Shown: positions 47,826 through 60,440, numbered from the stretch's first letter. The stretch: 64,000 nucleotides of DNA from Gammaproteobacteria bacterium HGW-Gammaproteobacteria-2 (GCA_002840015.1 PGZE01000011.1:108284-172283); one strand, 5' to 3'. Numbers and translations are program-made. The notes: generated by a model not told the origin, from the sequence alone.

Positions 47826-48581
47826 TCAGTTGCGCGACTGCAGCTTGGACAACAGGCGCAGGATTTCGAGGTACAGCCACACCAGGGTAACGACCAGGCC
47901 GAACGCGCCGAACCATTCCATGTATTTGGGCGCGCCGGCCTCGGCACCTTTTTCGATGAAATCGAAATCCAGCACCAGGTTGAGCGCAGCCACCACCACC
48001 ACCACCGCGCTGAAGCCAATGCCCAGCAGGCCGTTGTCGTGGATGAAGCCGATCGAATGGCCGAAGAAACCCATCACGATATTGGCCAGATACAGCAGCG
48101 CGATGCCTCCGGTAGCGGCAACTACGCCAAGTTTGAAGTTTTCGGTGGCGCGGATCAGGCCGCTGCGATAGGCCATCAGCAACGCGGCCAGGGTGCCGAA
48201 AGTGAGGCCTACTGCCTGCATCACGATGCCGGGGTATTTAGCTTCGAAGATTGCCGAGATGCCGCCAATGAAGAAACCTTCAAGCAGGGCGTACAGCGGT
48301 GCTGTGATGGGTGCCCAGGTTTTCTTGAAGATGGTGACCATGGCAACGATGAAACCGCCGATGGCACCCACCAGAACCATCGGCATGATTGCAGCCGTTG
48401 ATTCGGGGCCGCTATACAGGCTCCAGGTGTAGCCGGCGGTGAGCAACACCAGAAACAGCAGAAATGCGGTCTTGTTGACGGTGCCGTTGATGGTCATCGC
48501 GTTGTCGCCAGCACTGACGACGCGGCCGGTACTGGCATCAAGGAAAGTATTGGCGTTGAGTGCCGGATTGCCACTGCGCAT
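47826..48581 (-). CDS. Bax inhibitor-1/YccA family membrane protein
   Basis: 251 residues with an N-terminal soluble part (RSGNPALNANTF) and seven hydrophobic helices, ending YLEILRLLSKLQSRN. It matches the bacterial subgroup of the TMBIM/BI-1 family in which the N-terminal SxNPAL motif is typical. Members can act as pH-sensitive calcium leak channels; the role here is unknown. It is the first gene of a unit with the crotonase, proB and proA (gap of 8 bases, then 4-base overlaps). Confidence 0.88.
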   Translation of the reverse strand: MRSGNPALNANTFLDASTGRVVSAGDNAMTINGTVNKTAFLLFLVLLTAGYTWSLYSGPESTAAIMPMVLVGAIGGFIVAMVTIFKKTWAPITAPLYALLEGFFIGGISAIFEAKYPGIVMQAVGLTFGTLAALLMAYRSGLIRATENFKLGVVAATGGIALLYLANIVMGFFGHSIGFIHDNGLLGIGFSAVVVVVAALNLVLDFDFIEKGAEAGAPKYMEWFGAFGLVVTLVWLYLEILRLLSKLQSRN

Positions 48582-48763
48582 GGGCTGACCTTATTGTCGG
48601 GATTCGTGCGTCTATCGTATCGGTAGCGGTGGGCGAGTACCAGCACCTGCATGCCCGGAAGCCTTGGCCGAAGCGCAATTTCCGCACTTTCACGAGGTTT
48701 TCCGTGCGGGTGCATCGGCATGCTTCGGGAGTTATGCTTGGCTGGCACAATGGGAGAGAGACC

Positions 48764-49672
48764 ATGATTGACAGACGTACCTTTATTACTGCCAGCAGCC
48801 TGGCCGCGATTGGTGCCGGCCTGCCCGCCATGCCGCTGTGGGCCGCACAAGCGCTGCAACAGCGGCCCATCCCCAGTAGCGGCGAGATGCTGCCGGTAAT
48901 TGGCATGGGCACTTCGGGCAGCTTTGAAGTAAAACCGGGCAGCCCAGAGCAGCTGGCGCTGCGCGATGTGTTGCGCCGGTTCTTCGACGCTGGCGCCAGC
49001 GTGATCGATACCTCGCCAAATTACAGCAATGCCGAAGATATCCTTGGCGAACTGCTGGTGTCGCAGGATTTACGAGCAAAAACATTTCTTGCCACCAAAT
49101 TGGCAGCCGATAACCGCGCCGCCGGTGAAGCGCAATTTGCGCAATCGTTGCAGCGCCTGCACAGTGATCGCATCGATCTTTTGCAAGTACACAACCTGCG
49201 TGATTGGCGAACGCAACTGGGGTTGGCGCGTGAGCTGAAGGCGCAGGGCAAGGTGCGCTACATCGGTGTCACCCACTTTCTCGACACCGCGCACGATACT
49301 TTGGCTGATGTAGTGAAAGCCGAAAAACCCGATTTTTTGCAGATCAATTATTCGGTAGCGTCAACGCATGCCGAAAAACGGGTATTGCCGATGGCGCGTG
49401 ATCTCGGCGTGGCGGTAATCATCAATCGCGCCTTCGAGGACGGCAAGTTGTTTGCGCAAGTGGCCAACCGCGCATTGCCAACTTGGGCAGCACAGGTGGG
49501 CGTCAGCTCGTGGGCGCAGCTGTTCCTGAAGTTCGCCTTGAGCCATCCGGCGGTGACCGTGGTGATTCCGGCCACCGGCAAACCGCACCGGCAAAGCGAT
49601 AACCTCGGCGCTGGTTACGGCGCAACGCTGGATCAAGCACAACGCGACGAACTCAAGGCGATGTTTGGGTAG
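48764..49672 (+). CDS. Aldo/keto reductase with Tat signal
   Basis: 302 residues from ATG at 48764 (GGGAGAG upstream). A twin-arginine signal (DRRTFITASSLAAIGAG) predicts export of the folded, cofactor-loaded enzyme. AKR features: GMGTSG, the catalytic Asp/Tyr region VIDTSPNYSNAED, Lys in FLATKLA, and Lys/His positions in LLQVHNL. NADPH-binding residues of typical AKRs are only partly visible at PATGKPHR. Substrate unknown. It is monocistronic and divergent from the BI-1 unit. Confidence 0.85.
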   Translation: MIDRRTFITASSLAAIGAGLPAMPLWAAQALQQRPIPSSGEMLPVIGMGTSGSFEVKPGSPEQLALRDVLRRFFDAGASVIDTSPNYSNAEDILGELLVSQDLRAKTFLATKLAADNRAAGEAQFAQSLQRLHSDRIDLLQVHNLRDWRTQLGLARELKAQGKVRYIGVTHFLDTAHDTLADVVKAEKPDFLQINYSVASTHAEKRVLPMARDLGVAVIINRAFEDGKLFAQVANRALPTWAAQVGVSSWAQLFLKFALSHPAVTVVIPATGKPHRQSDNLGAGYGATLDQAQRDELKAMFG

Positions 49673-49754
49673 CCGGTTATCTGGTTCGCTGCATTACGCT
49701 CGCGCGTAGAGCCTGCCCCTGGCTTGAACGGGCGGCACGCTCTTGTGCGGGCGA

Positions 49755-50012
49755 CTACGGCACGGGTGGATGCGCGGTGCACAGAGCGCGCTTTTGTTCG
49801 CTGCTGAGGCGTTTGATGACGGCCTCGGCGCGCGTGGCGCTGCTGCGGTTGGGGTGCTCAATCACCGCGACGATGCGCTGCGGCGGATGGGCGCGAGTGT
49901 AGCGCGCGCCTTTGCCGGCAGCGTGTTGCGCAAAGCGGCGTTGCACATCAACGGTAATGCCGGTGTACAGGCTGCCATCGCGGCATTGCAGCAGGTATAC
50001 GAACCAGGCCAC
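49755..50012 (-). CDS. GIY-YIG nuclease superfamily protein
   Basis: 85 residues from GTG at 50012, two bases after the YkgJ stop. It is a single GIY-YIG domain: VYLLQCRDGSLYTGITVDVQ, catalytic Arg in RRFAQH, and Glu in RAEAVIKRLS, as in the small UPF0213/YhbQ group. Members are structure-specific DNA nucleases; the biological role is not known. It is the last gene of the maf operon. Confidence 0.85.
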   Translation of the reverse strand: MAWFVYLLQCRDGSLYTGITVDVQRRFAQHAAGKGARYTRAHPPQRIVAVIEHPNRSSATRAEAVIKRLSSEQKRALCTAHPPVP

Positions 50013-50013
50013 G

Positions 50014-50310
50014 TCAGTCGCCGAGGCCAACGCCGTTGGACCAGTCGGCGCGGGCGATCTGGCAATCCTCGCCGCCCATTGCAAACTCGCGGCAGATCGT
50101 TGGCCGCTGCGGGTAGATCGAGCAGCACATGTTGTGGCGATCAAGCGCCGCGCACCAGCCATCATCGGCTTTGGCCATGGCCATCATGCCGTGCCGGTCT
50201 TCGGCGATGTAACGCGCCGGCGGAGCGTCGCCGGGCATCAGCAATACGGTCATGCGGCAACACACAGCGGCGCATCTATCGCAGCCAATGCTGGCGTCGA
50301 TCAGGCTCAC
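50014..50310 (-). CDS. YkgJ family cysteine-cluster protein
   Basis: 98 residues from GTG at 50310, which overlaps the preceding stop as GTGA; an ATG 11 codons upstream would overlap the isomerase gene by 37 bases. Conserved cysteines appear as CDRCAAVCC, WCAAL, MCCSIY, RPTICREF and DCQIA, suggesting iron or zinc binding. Function unknown, though the family is widespread. Confidence 0.85.
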   Translation of the reverse strand: MSLIDASIGCDRCAAVCCRMTVLLMPGDAPPARYIAEDRHGMMAMAKADDGWCAALDRHNMCCSIYPQRPTICREFAMGGEDCQIARADWSNGVGLGD

Positions 50311-51206
50311 GGTTGTTGGCGCACCGGTATCGGCACATTGCACAATTCGACATGGCCGACCGGGCTGATGAACCAGTCCTCGCGGCGGTTGCGGCGCGCA
50401 TCGATCAGTTGCGCGAAGCTGGCGCTGTCGGTGCGCATCACCTGCAGCTTGCTGCGCTCGGCTGTGGGTACATCACTGGCAAGGCGCAGATGCGGAATGG
50501 CGAGGCGTTGCTCGGGTTTTTCGTAGAACCCCAGCGGGCCGCTGCCGCGCGGCAGGGTGGATAGCCATTGCATGCCGTCGAGCACGCGACCGACCACGGT
50601 GATGTTGCGATCCAGATGACGCGGAGCGTGGCCGATTACCACGTACAACTCGGCGCCGTTGCTGCTGTCGGCGGCGGCGTCGCGGCCGGCACCAACCATG
50701 CCGTAGCAATGGGTCAGCCAGATGCGGCCGTTGGCTGGGTCGCGCCCCACTGGAAAGCCCTGGCTCCAGCCCACCTGTGGGGCGTAGATATCACCATCGC
50801 TGAGCGCGGTGAAGGGCAGGCCGTCGGCGCTGCGGTCGAACTCGGCCGGGAGATGGGTTTTCGCCGGTGCCAGCGGCCGTGCCTGGTCGCTGCCGGCGCT
50901 GGCATCGCCCCACTGCACCACGTAGTTGTCCTGTGCGCGCAGAATGCTCAGGCCATCCCAGTAGCCGTTGTGGGCGAGGGTACTGATGTTGCGCGCATGC
51001 GCCGGCGCGAAATCGGGCGCCAGTTCGATCACCACACGGCCAGCCGGGAGTTCGAGATACAGCGTGCGGGCCGGGTCGGGGCTGCGCCAGGCATCTGCCG
51101 GTGCATTGGCCAGCACCTCGGCGGTGGTGGGCGCGGTTGGCGCGCTGGCGTGTAGCGGCATGACAGCGGCAAACGCCAAGCTGAGAAAAATGCGATTTCG
51201 GATCAT
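50307..51206 (-). CDS. Cyclophilin-type peptidyl-prolyl isomerase, exported
   Basis: 299 residues from ATG at 51206 with a signal peptide ([16 protein letters not shown]). The cyclophilin core is visible as [28 protein letters not shown], and [13 protein letters not shown], followed by ELYVVIG and [12 protein letters not shown] 90-residue C-terminal extension ([20 protein letters not shown]) is usual in this exported subgroup. It overlaps maf and ykgJ by 4 bases. Confidence 0.88.
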   Translation of the reverse strand: MIRNRIFLSLAFAAVMPLHASAPTAPTTAEVLANAPADAWRSPDPARTLYLELPAGRVVIELAPDFAPAHARNISTLAHNGYWDGLSILRAQDNYVVQWGDASAGSDQARPLAPAKTHLPAEFDRSADGLPFTALSDGDIYAPQVGWSQGFPVGRDPANGRIWLTHCYGMVGAGRDAAADSSNGAELYVVIGHAPRHLDRNITVVGRVLDGMQWLSTLPRGSGPLGFYEKPEQRLAIPHLRLASDVPTAERSKLQVMRTDSASFAQLIDARRNRREDWFISPVGHVELCNVPIPVRQQP

Positions 51207-51721
51207 GGCAATGCAAACCCCGCGCGTCGTAGCAACTGGCAAAGTGCAATCAGCGGCAACCCGATCAAGGCCGTCCCGGCGCAATCCAGCACTTCTTCGG
51301 CGGCGATGTAGCGGCTGATTTCGGCATCGCTCAAGGTGCGCAATTGTGCATGGGTGATGTCGAGTGCCTGCCAGCAGGCGGTGCTTGCGGCATGGCTGAG
51401 GCACAGCGCGGTATGAAAGCGCAGTTCGCGGCCGGAAGCGGCGCGCAGTTGCGCGTGTGCGCGTTCGCTGCTGCCGGGTTTGTCGAGCACGCTGTCAGCG
51501 CATTGCGCCACCTGATCGGAGCCAATCACCCAGGCATCGGGCTGGCGTTGTGCGATGATCTGCGATTTGGCTTTGGCCAGGCGTTGCGCACGCTCGCTGG
51601 CGGGCTCGCCGGGTAGCGCAGCTTCATCGATATCTGGTTGCACTACGTCAAATGGCAGGCGCAGCCGTGTCAGCAGTTCGCGGCGATAGGCGGAGGTGGA
51701 GGCGAGGATGAGCCTTGGCAT
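51203..51721 (-). CDS. maf: Maf-like nucleotide pyrophosphatase with an internal gap
   Basis: Maf proteins hydrolyse non-canonical or dTTP/UTP/CTP nucleotides. The N-terminal [13 protein letters not shown] and the later VIGSDQVAQ and DKPG are present. At 172 residues it is about 20 short. LDCAG (residue 149) joins directly to TALIGLPL, where relatives carry the conserved SFKxEGLGI...DDP segment, so about 20-22 residues are missing in frame near 51275. Activity is therefore doubtful. Confidence 0.88.
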   Translation of the reverse strand: MPRLILASTSAYRRELLTRLRLPFDVVQPDIDEAALPGEPASERAQRLAKAKSQIIAQRQPDAWVIGSDQVAQCADSVLDKPGSSERAHAQLRAASGRELRFHTALCLSHAASTACWQALDITHAQLRTLSDAEISRYIAAEEVLDCAGTALIGLPLIALCQLLRRAGFALP

Positions 51722-52070
51722 GGATGGGGTTTGTCGGTGGTTGCATGGCGGTTGGCCGCTACGTTAGCCCACATGGGGTTTGTGTGAAAGCGCGGTGATG
51801 AATTGTAATTATCGCGCGTTGCGAATCGCTGCCATATGCCTTTGGCCAATGCTTGGCATTGGTGCGCAGGGAAGAACAGCGATCTGCCTGCCAATTTGCA
51901 TGCAAGGTAATGGCGTCAATCAGTAAAAAAGCTGCTCAGCCCGGCGCTTCGCAAGCGGCATTGCTGCAAACTCGGCCTGATTCGGGCACGGTGAGGGCTT
52001 GCGCTGGAGCGATGTCGTACCGATATACGGTTACCATGAACGCAACGATTTATCGATGATCGAGGGCGGA
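51722..52070. other. Intergenic region without recognisable gene
   Basis: 349 bases between the divergent maf and cbpA-like genes. It contains an AT-rich stretch (AATTGTAATTATCG, about 51802) and a GCCAATGCTTGGCATTGG partial palindrome (about 51845-51862). No RNA gene, heat-shock promoter or clear sigma-70 pair was found. Confidence 0.5.
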
Positions 52071-52955
52071 ATGGAGTTCAAGGATTACTACACGGTACTT
52101 GGGGTTGAACCCAGTGCAGGTGATACGGAAATCAAGACAGCATACCGGCGGCTGGCGCGTAAGTATCATCCGGACGTGAGCAAGGAAGCAGGCGCTGAGG
52201 ATCGCTTCAAGTCGATCAATGAGGCCTACGAGGTGCTGCGCGACAGCGAAAAACGTGCGCAGTATGACCAGTTGCGCGCACGCGGTTTTCGGCCCGGAGA
52301 AGATTTCCGCCCGCCCCCGGGATATCACGGGCACGGTGCGCCGGAATATGGATTTGATGCCGGTGAAGGCGCCGGTTTCAGCGATTTCTTCGAGTCGCTG
52401 TTTGGCAGCCGCAATCGTGGCGGACATGCTGCTTCCGGGGAAGCCGGCGGCGATTTGCAGGCGCGCTTGGCAATATCGCTGGAGTTGGCTTTTTCTGGCG
52501 GTAGCCAGCGGATTGACATCAACGGACGTACGCTTGAGGTGAAAATACCGGCCGGTGTGCGCCCAGGGCAGGTCATTCGACTCGCCGGCCAGGGTAATCG
52601 CGGTCGGGTGCGCAATGGCGACTTGCGCTTGGAGATTGAATACCGGGCGCATCCCGAGTTCGAGGTCGATGAGCGCAATATTGTCTATGTACTCAGCGTG
52701 GCGCCTTGGGAAGCCGCCTTGGGTGCCACGTTGACGGTGCCCACCTTGGGCGGCCCGGTTGAGCTCAAGGTGCCAGCGGGTAGCGATGCCGGGCGCAAGC
52801 TGCGCTTGCGCGGCCGCGGGTTGCCGGGCACGCCGCCGGGCGATCAGATCATTGAACTGGAAATCCGCACGCCCGAGGCGCGCAACGACGTCGAGCGCGC
52901 CGCCTACAAGCAGTTTTCACGTGCGTTTGCGGATTTTGATCCGCGTGCGGATTGA
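52071..52955 (+). CDS. DnaJ-domain co-chaperone, CbpA-like
   Basis: 294 residues from ATG at 52071 (GAGGGCGG upstream). The J-domain has DYYTVLGVEPSA and the HPD tripeptide (YHPDVSKE). A Gly/Phe-rich linker (about 75-125) follows, then the two C-terminal substrate-binding beta domains (PAGVRPGQVIRLAGQG, LRGRGLPGTPPGD). There is no zinc-finger region, which separates CbpA from DnaJ. It stimulates DnaK ATPase. No cbpM gene is adjacent. Confidence 0.9.
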   Translation: MEFKDYYTVLGVEPSAGDTEIKTAYRRLARKYHPDVSKEAGAEDRFKSINEAYEVLRDSEKRAQYDQLRARGFRPGEDFRPPPGYHGHGAPEYGFDAGEGAGFSDFFESLFGSRNRGGHAASGEAGGDLQARLAISLELAFSGGSQRIDINGRTLEVKIPAGVRPGQVIRLAGQGNRGRVRNGDLRLEIEYRAHPEFEVDERNIVYVLSVAPWEAALGATLTVPTLGGPVELKVPAGSDAGRKLRLRGRGLPGTPPGDQIIELEIRTPEARNDVERAAYKQFSRAFADFDPRAD

Positions 52956-53025
52956 GGTTTCGCCGGGTAATTGTGGGAAGCCAGCTGAATCCCTCGCGCA
53001 ACCGGTTTCGAGAGATTTTCCCTGC

Positions 53026-53391
53026 TCAGCCCGGCAACAGCTCCGAAATCACCTTGACCAGCGCTGCCTCATTGAAGGGCTTGGTCAGGTAGGCCTTGGC
53101 GCCTTGACGCAGACCCCACACCTTGTCGGTTTCCTGGTCCTTGGTGGTGACCAGCACGATCGGAATATGCGCCGTGGTGGGATCTTTGGCGATCAGGCGG
53201 GTGGCCTGAAAGCCGTTGAGATTGGGCATCACCACATCCATCAGGATCAGGTCAGGCAATTCTTTCTTGGCCACTTCAACACCAGCGGCACCATCTTCTG
53301 CGGCCAGTGCTTCGTGACCGAGTTTTTCGATAATTCGCTTCATTCCCATCGCCTGCGACGGGGAATCATCAACGACCAAAATACGTGCCAT
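53026..53391 (-). CDS. PilH-like single-domain response regulator
   Basis: 121 residues consisting of one receiver domain: acidic VVDDSPSQ, phospho-acceptor Asp52 (LMDVVMP) and Lys104 (LTKPF). The sequence LVVDDSPSQAMGMKRIIEKLGH is close to PilH/PilG twitching-motility regulators of the Chp chemosensory system. The usual pilGHIJ neighbours are absent here, so the assignment rests on similarity alone. Confidence 0.8.
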   Translation of the reverse strand: MARILVVDDSPSQAMGMKRIIEKLGHEALAAEDGAAGVEVAKKELPDLILMDVVMPNLNGFQATRLIAKDPTTAHIPIVLVTTKDQETDKVWGLRQGAKAYLTKPFNEAALVKVISELLPG

Positions 53392-53457
53392 GCGGCAGCT
53401 CTCCCTAGTTCTGGTACTGATTGTAGCGGCGCACACGCCGAAGTCCAGCCAAACGTA

Positions 53458-54453
53458 TCAGTGGCGAACCAGTGTGCGCCCGAACGAATCACCCGAGAGC
53501 ATGGTATTGAACACGCTCGGGAGCTCTTCCAGGCCGATTTCACGGGTGCAGATGGTTTCCAGGTGTGCTGGCTTCCAGTCGCTGGCCAGATGCGCCCAGA
53601 CCGCATCACGATGCGGGCGGCCGGTGCCGGCTGAAGCGATGCCGAGCAAGGACACGCCGCGGATGATGAACGGCATCACCGTGGTGGCCAACGCGGCACC
53701 TCCAGCCAGGCCACAACTGGCGATATTGCCGTAGGGCGATATTACGCGGGTCAGGCCGGCGAGCATTTCATCGCCGACGTTGTCGATTGCACCGGCCCAT
53801 AACGGGCTTTCCAGCGGCCGTTGCCCCCAATGCAGGTCGTGGCGTGAAACCACCTGCTTGGCGCCCAGGCCAGTGAGGAAGTCGAGTTGCTCGAACTTGC
53901 CGGTGATCGCGTGTGCGTCGTAGCCGGCGCGGGTGAGGATATCGATGGCGAGCATGCCGACGCCGCCGCTGGCACCGGTGACCACCACCGGGCCCATATC
54001 CGGGGTCTGGCCGTTTTCCTGCATGCGCAGCAAGGCCAGCGCAGCGGTAAAGCCAGCGGTGCCAAGAATCATCGATTCGCGTAGGCCCAGGCCGGTCGGC
54101 AACGCAATCGCCCAGTTGGCATCGAGCCGAACATAATCGGAGTAGCCACCATCGCGGGTTTCCGACAGCCCGCAGCCGGTACACAACACCGGGTCGCCCT
54201 CACGAAAACGCGGATCGGTTGATGCCACCACATGGCCAGCAACATCGATACCACCGACCAGCGGGTACTGGCGCAGGATCGGTGCCTTGCCACTGCCGGC
54301 CAGCGCATCTTTGTAATTCACGCTGGAATATTCAGCGCGCACTACCACTTCGCCGGCGGCGAGATCATCCAGGCCGATTTGCTCCACCAGTGCGCGGTGG
54401 CCATGGCTGTCGTTGTGAATACGAAAGGCGCGAAAGGTGTTGGGAATGGTCAT
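53458..54453 (-). CDS. YhdH/AcuI-type NADPH-dependent acrylyl-CoA reductase or quinone oxidoreductase
   Basis: 331 residues of the zinc-free MDR superfamily. It has SSVNYKDALAGSGKAP, PLVGGIDVAGHV, the NADPH motif VTGASGGVGMLAIDIL and GLAGG...LLGIAS. AcuI reduces toxic acryloyl-CoA to propionyl-CoA. It is the last gene of the sucA-sucB-lpd unit, 13 bases after the lipoprotein gene. Confidence 0.9.
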   Translation of the reverse strand: MTIPNTFRAFRIHNDSHGHRALVEQIGLDDLAAGEVVVRAEYSSVNYKDALAGSGKAPILRQYPLVGGIDVAGHVVASTDPRFREGDPVLCTGCGLSETRDGGYSDYVRLDANWAIALPTGLGLRESMILGTAGFTAALALLRMQENGQTPDMGPVVVTGASGGVGMLAIDILTRAGYDAHAITGKFEQLDFLTGLGAKQVVSRHDLHWGQRPLESPLWAGAIDNVGDEMLAGLTRVISPYGNIASCGLAGGAALATTVMPFIIRGVSLLGIASAGTGRPHRDAVWAHLASDWKPAHLETICTREIGLEELPSVFNTMLSGDSFGRTLVRH

Positions 54454-54466
54454 GGGGATCTTGTCT

Positions 54467-54936
54467 TCAGTTTGGACAGCCCGATCGTGGGCGGACTCCG
54501 ATCTCTGGTGCCTGTGAGAAACCGGGAATCGGTTGCGTCTCTTCCTCGCAGTGATACATGTCCATGTACACAACAGTCGGATTTGCCTCGCTGCATTGCA
54601 CGCGGTAGGCATCAAGCATTCGGCCGTAGGGTCCGAAGCCCACGGAGCCCACGCGTTCGTAGGTCGGTGGGGTGCCATTGTCACAGCGCAAACGATGCAG
54701 GTATTCGCGTTCGCCTTGCGGTTGATAAACGCGTACCGGATTTGAACGGCTGCCCAAAAGGCCGCTCACAGCCGTGTCGGGCCGATGCGGCAACGGTGCG
54801 GTTTGCTCGCGTAGCATCGCTGCCAAGGCGGCAGTGTCCGGCCGTCCTTGTTCGCGATTTGGTGAGGTGCCGGCACAAGCGACCAACAGCCCAGTGATCA
54901 CCGCACACAGAGTCAAGTGATGGCTGAGATTGCGCA

Positions 54937-54937
<1 letters not shown>
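54467..54937 (-). CDS. Hypothetical lipoprotein
   Basis: 156 residues from ATG at 54937, whose A is shared with the lpd stop codon. The N-terminus HLTLCAVITGLLVACAG is a lipoprotein signal with acylated Cys in LLVAC. The mature part has four further Cys residues (LRCDNG, VQCSEA, MYHCEEE, SGCPN) that could form disulfides. No family recognised. Confidence 0.7.
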
Positions 54938-57568
<2,631 letters not shown>

Positions 57569-57611
57569 GAACGATGTCCTTGCTCGGAAGGCGTAACGAA
57601 ATGCGGAGGAT

Positions 57612-60440
57612 TTAGTCGGCGCTTTCGCCGTGATTGGGGGAGCCGGTGAGTGCGTCTTCAACCAGCGCGGTCTGCTCGCTGACGTGGGTCTTGAAATGCC
57701 CTGCAGCCGGCGCCGGTGAGCGCGCACGGCCAGCGTAATGCAGCGCCTGTTTGGGTTGCAGGCAGGCGCGCAGATGGTGCTGGATCTGGTACCACGCACC
57801 CTGGTTCATCGGCTCTTCCTGACACCAGACCAGATCAGTGGCGGCCGGATAACGCTTGATCTGCTCGATCAGCAGCGGCCGCGGGAACGGGTACAACTGC
57901 TCGACACGGATAATTGCCACATCATCGATGCCGCGCTTTTGTGCTTCTTCGATCAGATCGAAATACACCTTGCCCGAACAGGCGACCACGCGCTTGACCT
58001 TTTTTGCGTTGCCGGCGGTGCTGTCGGCGATCACGGTCTGGAAACCACCCTCGGCGAGCTCGGCCAGCGACGACACCGCCAGCTTGTGGCGCAGCAACGA
58101 TTTGGGGCTCATCACCACCAGCGGCTTGCGCGTGCTGCGCTTCATCTGCCGGCGCAGCAAATGGAAGATCTGTGCTGGCGTGGTCGGTACGCAGACCTGC
58201 ATGTTGTCCAGCGCCGAGAGTTGCAGGAAGCGCTCCAAGCGCGCCGAGCTGTGCTCCGGGCCCTGGCCTTCGTAACCGTGTGGCAACAGCAGCACCAGCC
58301 CGCACAAACGGCCCCATTTGGCTTCGCCGGAACTGATGAATTGATCGATCACCACCTGCGCGCCGTTGGCGAAGTCGCCGAACTGGCCCTCCCAGATCAC
58401 CAGCGAGGCCGGGTCGGCGGTGCTATAGCCGTATTCAAACGCCATCACGGCTTCTTCGGACAGCAACGAGTCGATGATGGTGACCCGCTCGGGATTCTCG
58501 ACCAGTGCGCGCAGCGGCATCACGGTTTCGCCGGTTTCCTGATCGTGGAGCACCGCGTGGCGGTGGAAGAAGGTGCCGCGTCCGGAATCCTGGCCGACCA
58601 GGCGCAACTTCACGCCTTCGTTGATCAGGCTGGCATAGGCCAGGTTTTCGGCAAAACCCCAGTCGCCTTCGAGCTTGCCAGCGGCCATTTGCATGCGGTC
58701 GGCGTAGATCTTGGCCACCCGCGGATGCAACTGCAATGTGTCGGGCACAGTGTTGATCTGCTTGGCCAGCTGCTTGAGCGTGGCCAGCGCAATGCGGGTA
58801 TCCACCGGCGTTGCCAGGGTGCCATGCAGGTACGGGTGCCAGTCCACTGCCAGCGCGTCGGCGGCCGGCGGCGCCAGATCGACATCGATATCACCGCGAT
58901 CAAGGCCGTCGCGCACCCCATCCACAATCGCCTTGGCCTCGCCATCCTTGAGCACGCCGGCCTTGAGCAGTTGCTCGGCATACAGCTCGCGCGTGGTCGG
59001 GCGGCTGCGGATATTGCGGTACATCAATGGCTGCGTCGCCGATGGCTCATCGGCTTCGTTGTGGCCGTGGCGGCGGTAGCAGACCAGATCGATGACCACA
59101 TCCTTGCGGAATTGCTGGCGGAAATCGAAGGCAAGCTCGGTGCAAAACGCCACCGCTTCGGGATCATCGCCATTGACATGCAGAATCGGCGCGCCAACCA
59201 TCTTGGCGACATCGGTGCAGTACAAGGTTGAGCGAGCGTCATCCGGGCGGCTGGTGGTAAAACCGACCTGATTGTTGATGACGATATGCACGGTGCCGCC
59301 AACGTCGAAGCCGCGCGCCTGCGACATCTGCAACAATTCCATGCCCACACCCTGGCCGGCGAATGCGGCATCGCCGTGGACCAATACCGGCATCACCTGA
59401 TTGCGCTCGACATCACGGCGGCGGGTCTGCCGCGCGCGTACCGAACCGGCAACCACCGGGTTGATGATTTCCAGATGCGAGGGGTTGAAGCCCAGCGCCA
59501 GATGAATCTGCCCGCCTGCGGTTTTCACATCCGAACTGAAACCCATGTGGTATTTCACATCGCCCGAATGGGTCGGTGATTCGTGTTCGAACTTGCCCTC
59601 GAACTCGGCAAACAACAGGTGCGGCGGCTTGCCCATGATGTTGATCAGTACGTTCAGGCGGCCACGATGGGCCATGCCGATCACCACTTCTTTCAAACCA
59701 GCGCTGCCGGCGCGCTGCACCAGGGTATCCACCAGGGGGATCAGGCTGTCGCCGCCTTCCAGCGAAAAACGCTTCTGGCCGGTGTATTTGGTGTGCAGGT
59801 AGCGCTCAAGCCCTTCGGTGGCACTGAGTTTGGCGAGGATGCGACGTTTCTGTGCCTCGGTGAAATCGAACTTCCCGGCGGTACGCTCCAGTCGTTCATA
59901 CAGCCAACGCCGTTGCGGCGCGTCGGTGATATGCATGAACTCGGCGCCGATGGTGCTGCTGTATGTGGCACGCAGGTGCGCCAGCAGCGCCTTGAGCGGC
60001 ATCCGCGCCGGGCCACCAAATACGCCGGTCTCAAACTCGGTGTTGAGGTCGGCATCGGACAGCCCGTGAAATGGCAAATCAAGATCTGGTGCATCGGGCT
60101 TGGCCGCCATACCCAGCGGGTCGAGATCGGCGCGCAAATGGCCGCGTGAGCGGTAAGCGGTGATCAGCTTGAGTGCGCCACCCTGTTTGCGCGATACCGT
60201 CGCATCCGGGCAATCGAAGCCACGCGCCGCATCGGCGGCGGCGCGCTGTATGCCCGCCATCACTGCCGAGTGCGGTACGTCGCCGGCCTCGCGGCCTTGC
60301 AGACCGTCAAAATAGGCTTTCCATTTGGGCCCGACGCTGCCCGGATCGGCGAGGTAATCCTCGTACAGATCCTCGACGAAGCTGGCGTTGCTACCGGAAA
60401 TGAAGGAGGTTTGCGCGAACTGCTTGATGAGGCTTTGCAC
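57612..60440 (-). CDS. sucA: 2-Oxoglutarate dehydrogenase E1
   Basis: 942 residues, full length. A thiamine-diphosphate enzyme decarboxylating 2-oxoglutarate. The N-terminal SGSNASFVEDLYEDYLADP, EVVIGMAHRGRLNVL, GDAAFAGQGV and the GDDPEAV...IDLVCYRRHGHNEADEPS cofactor region are intact, with LLPHGYEGQGPEHSSARLER in the C-terminal half. The start is GTG at 60440. It leads the unit sucA-sucB-lpd-lipoprotein-acuI. Confidence 0.97.
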   Translation of the reverse strand: MQSLIKQFAQTSFISGSNASFVEDLYEDYLADPGSVGPKWKAYFDGLQGREAGDVPHSAVMAGIQRAAADAARGFDCPDATVSRKQGGALKLITAYRSRGHLRADLDPLGMAAKPDAPDLDLPFHGLSDADLNTEFETGVFGGPARMPLKALLAHLRATYSSTIGAEFMHITDAPQRRWLYERLERTAGKFDFTEAQKRRILAKLSATEGLERYLHTKYTGQKRFSLEGGDSLIPLVDTLVQRAGSAGLKEVVIGMAHRGRLNVLINIMGKPPHLLFAEFEGKFEHESPTHSGDVKYHMGFSSDVKTAGGQIHLALGFNPSHLEIINPVVAGSVRARQTRRRDVERNQVMPVLVHGDAAFAGQGVGMELLQMSQARGFDVGGTVHIVINNQVGFTTSRPDDARSTLYCTDVAKMVGAPILHVNGDDPEAVAFCTELAFDFRQQFRKDVVIDLVCYRRHGHNEADEPSATQPLMYRNIRSRPTTRELYAEQLLKAGVLKDGEAKAIVDGVRDGLDRGDIDVDLAPPAADALAVDWHPYLHGTLATPVDTRIALATLKQLAKQINTVPDTLQLHPRVAKIYADRMQMAAGKLEGDWGFAENLAYASLINEGVKLRLVGQDSGRGTFFHRHAVLHDQETGETVMPLRALVENPERVTIIDSLLSEEAVMAFEYGYSTADPASLVIWEGQFGDFANGAQVVIDQFISSGEAKWGRLCGLVLLLPHGYEGQGPEHSSARLERFLQLSALDNMQVCVPTTPAQIFHLLRRQMKRSTRKPLVVMSPKSLLRHKLAVSSLAELAEGGFQTVIADSTAGNAKKVKRVVACSGKVYFDLIEEAQKRGIDDVAIIRVEQLYPFPRPLLIEQIKRYPAATDLVWCQEEPMNQGAWYQIQHHLRACLQPKQALHYAGRARSPAPAAGHFKTHVSEQTALVEDALTGSPNHGESAD

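Noticed and set aside
51722..52070. Heat-shock (sigma-32) promoter before the cbpA-like gene
   Set aside because: Neither the CTTGAA nor the CCCCAT element could be found at proper spacing.
57738..59231. Plus-strand open frame of 497 codons opposite sucA
   Set aside because: sucA is unmistakable on the other strand; the opposite frame has no recognisable features.
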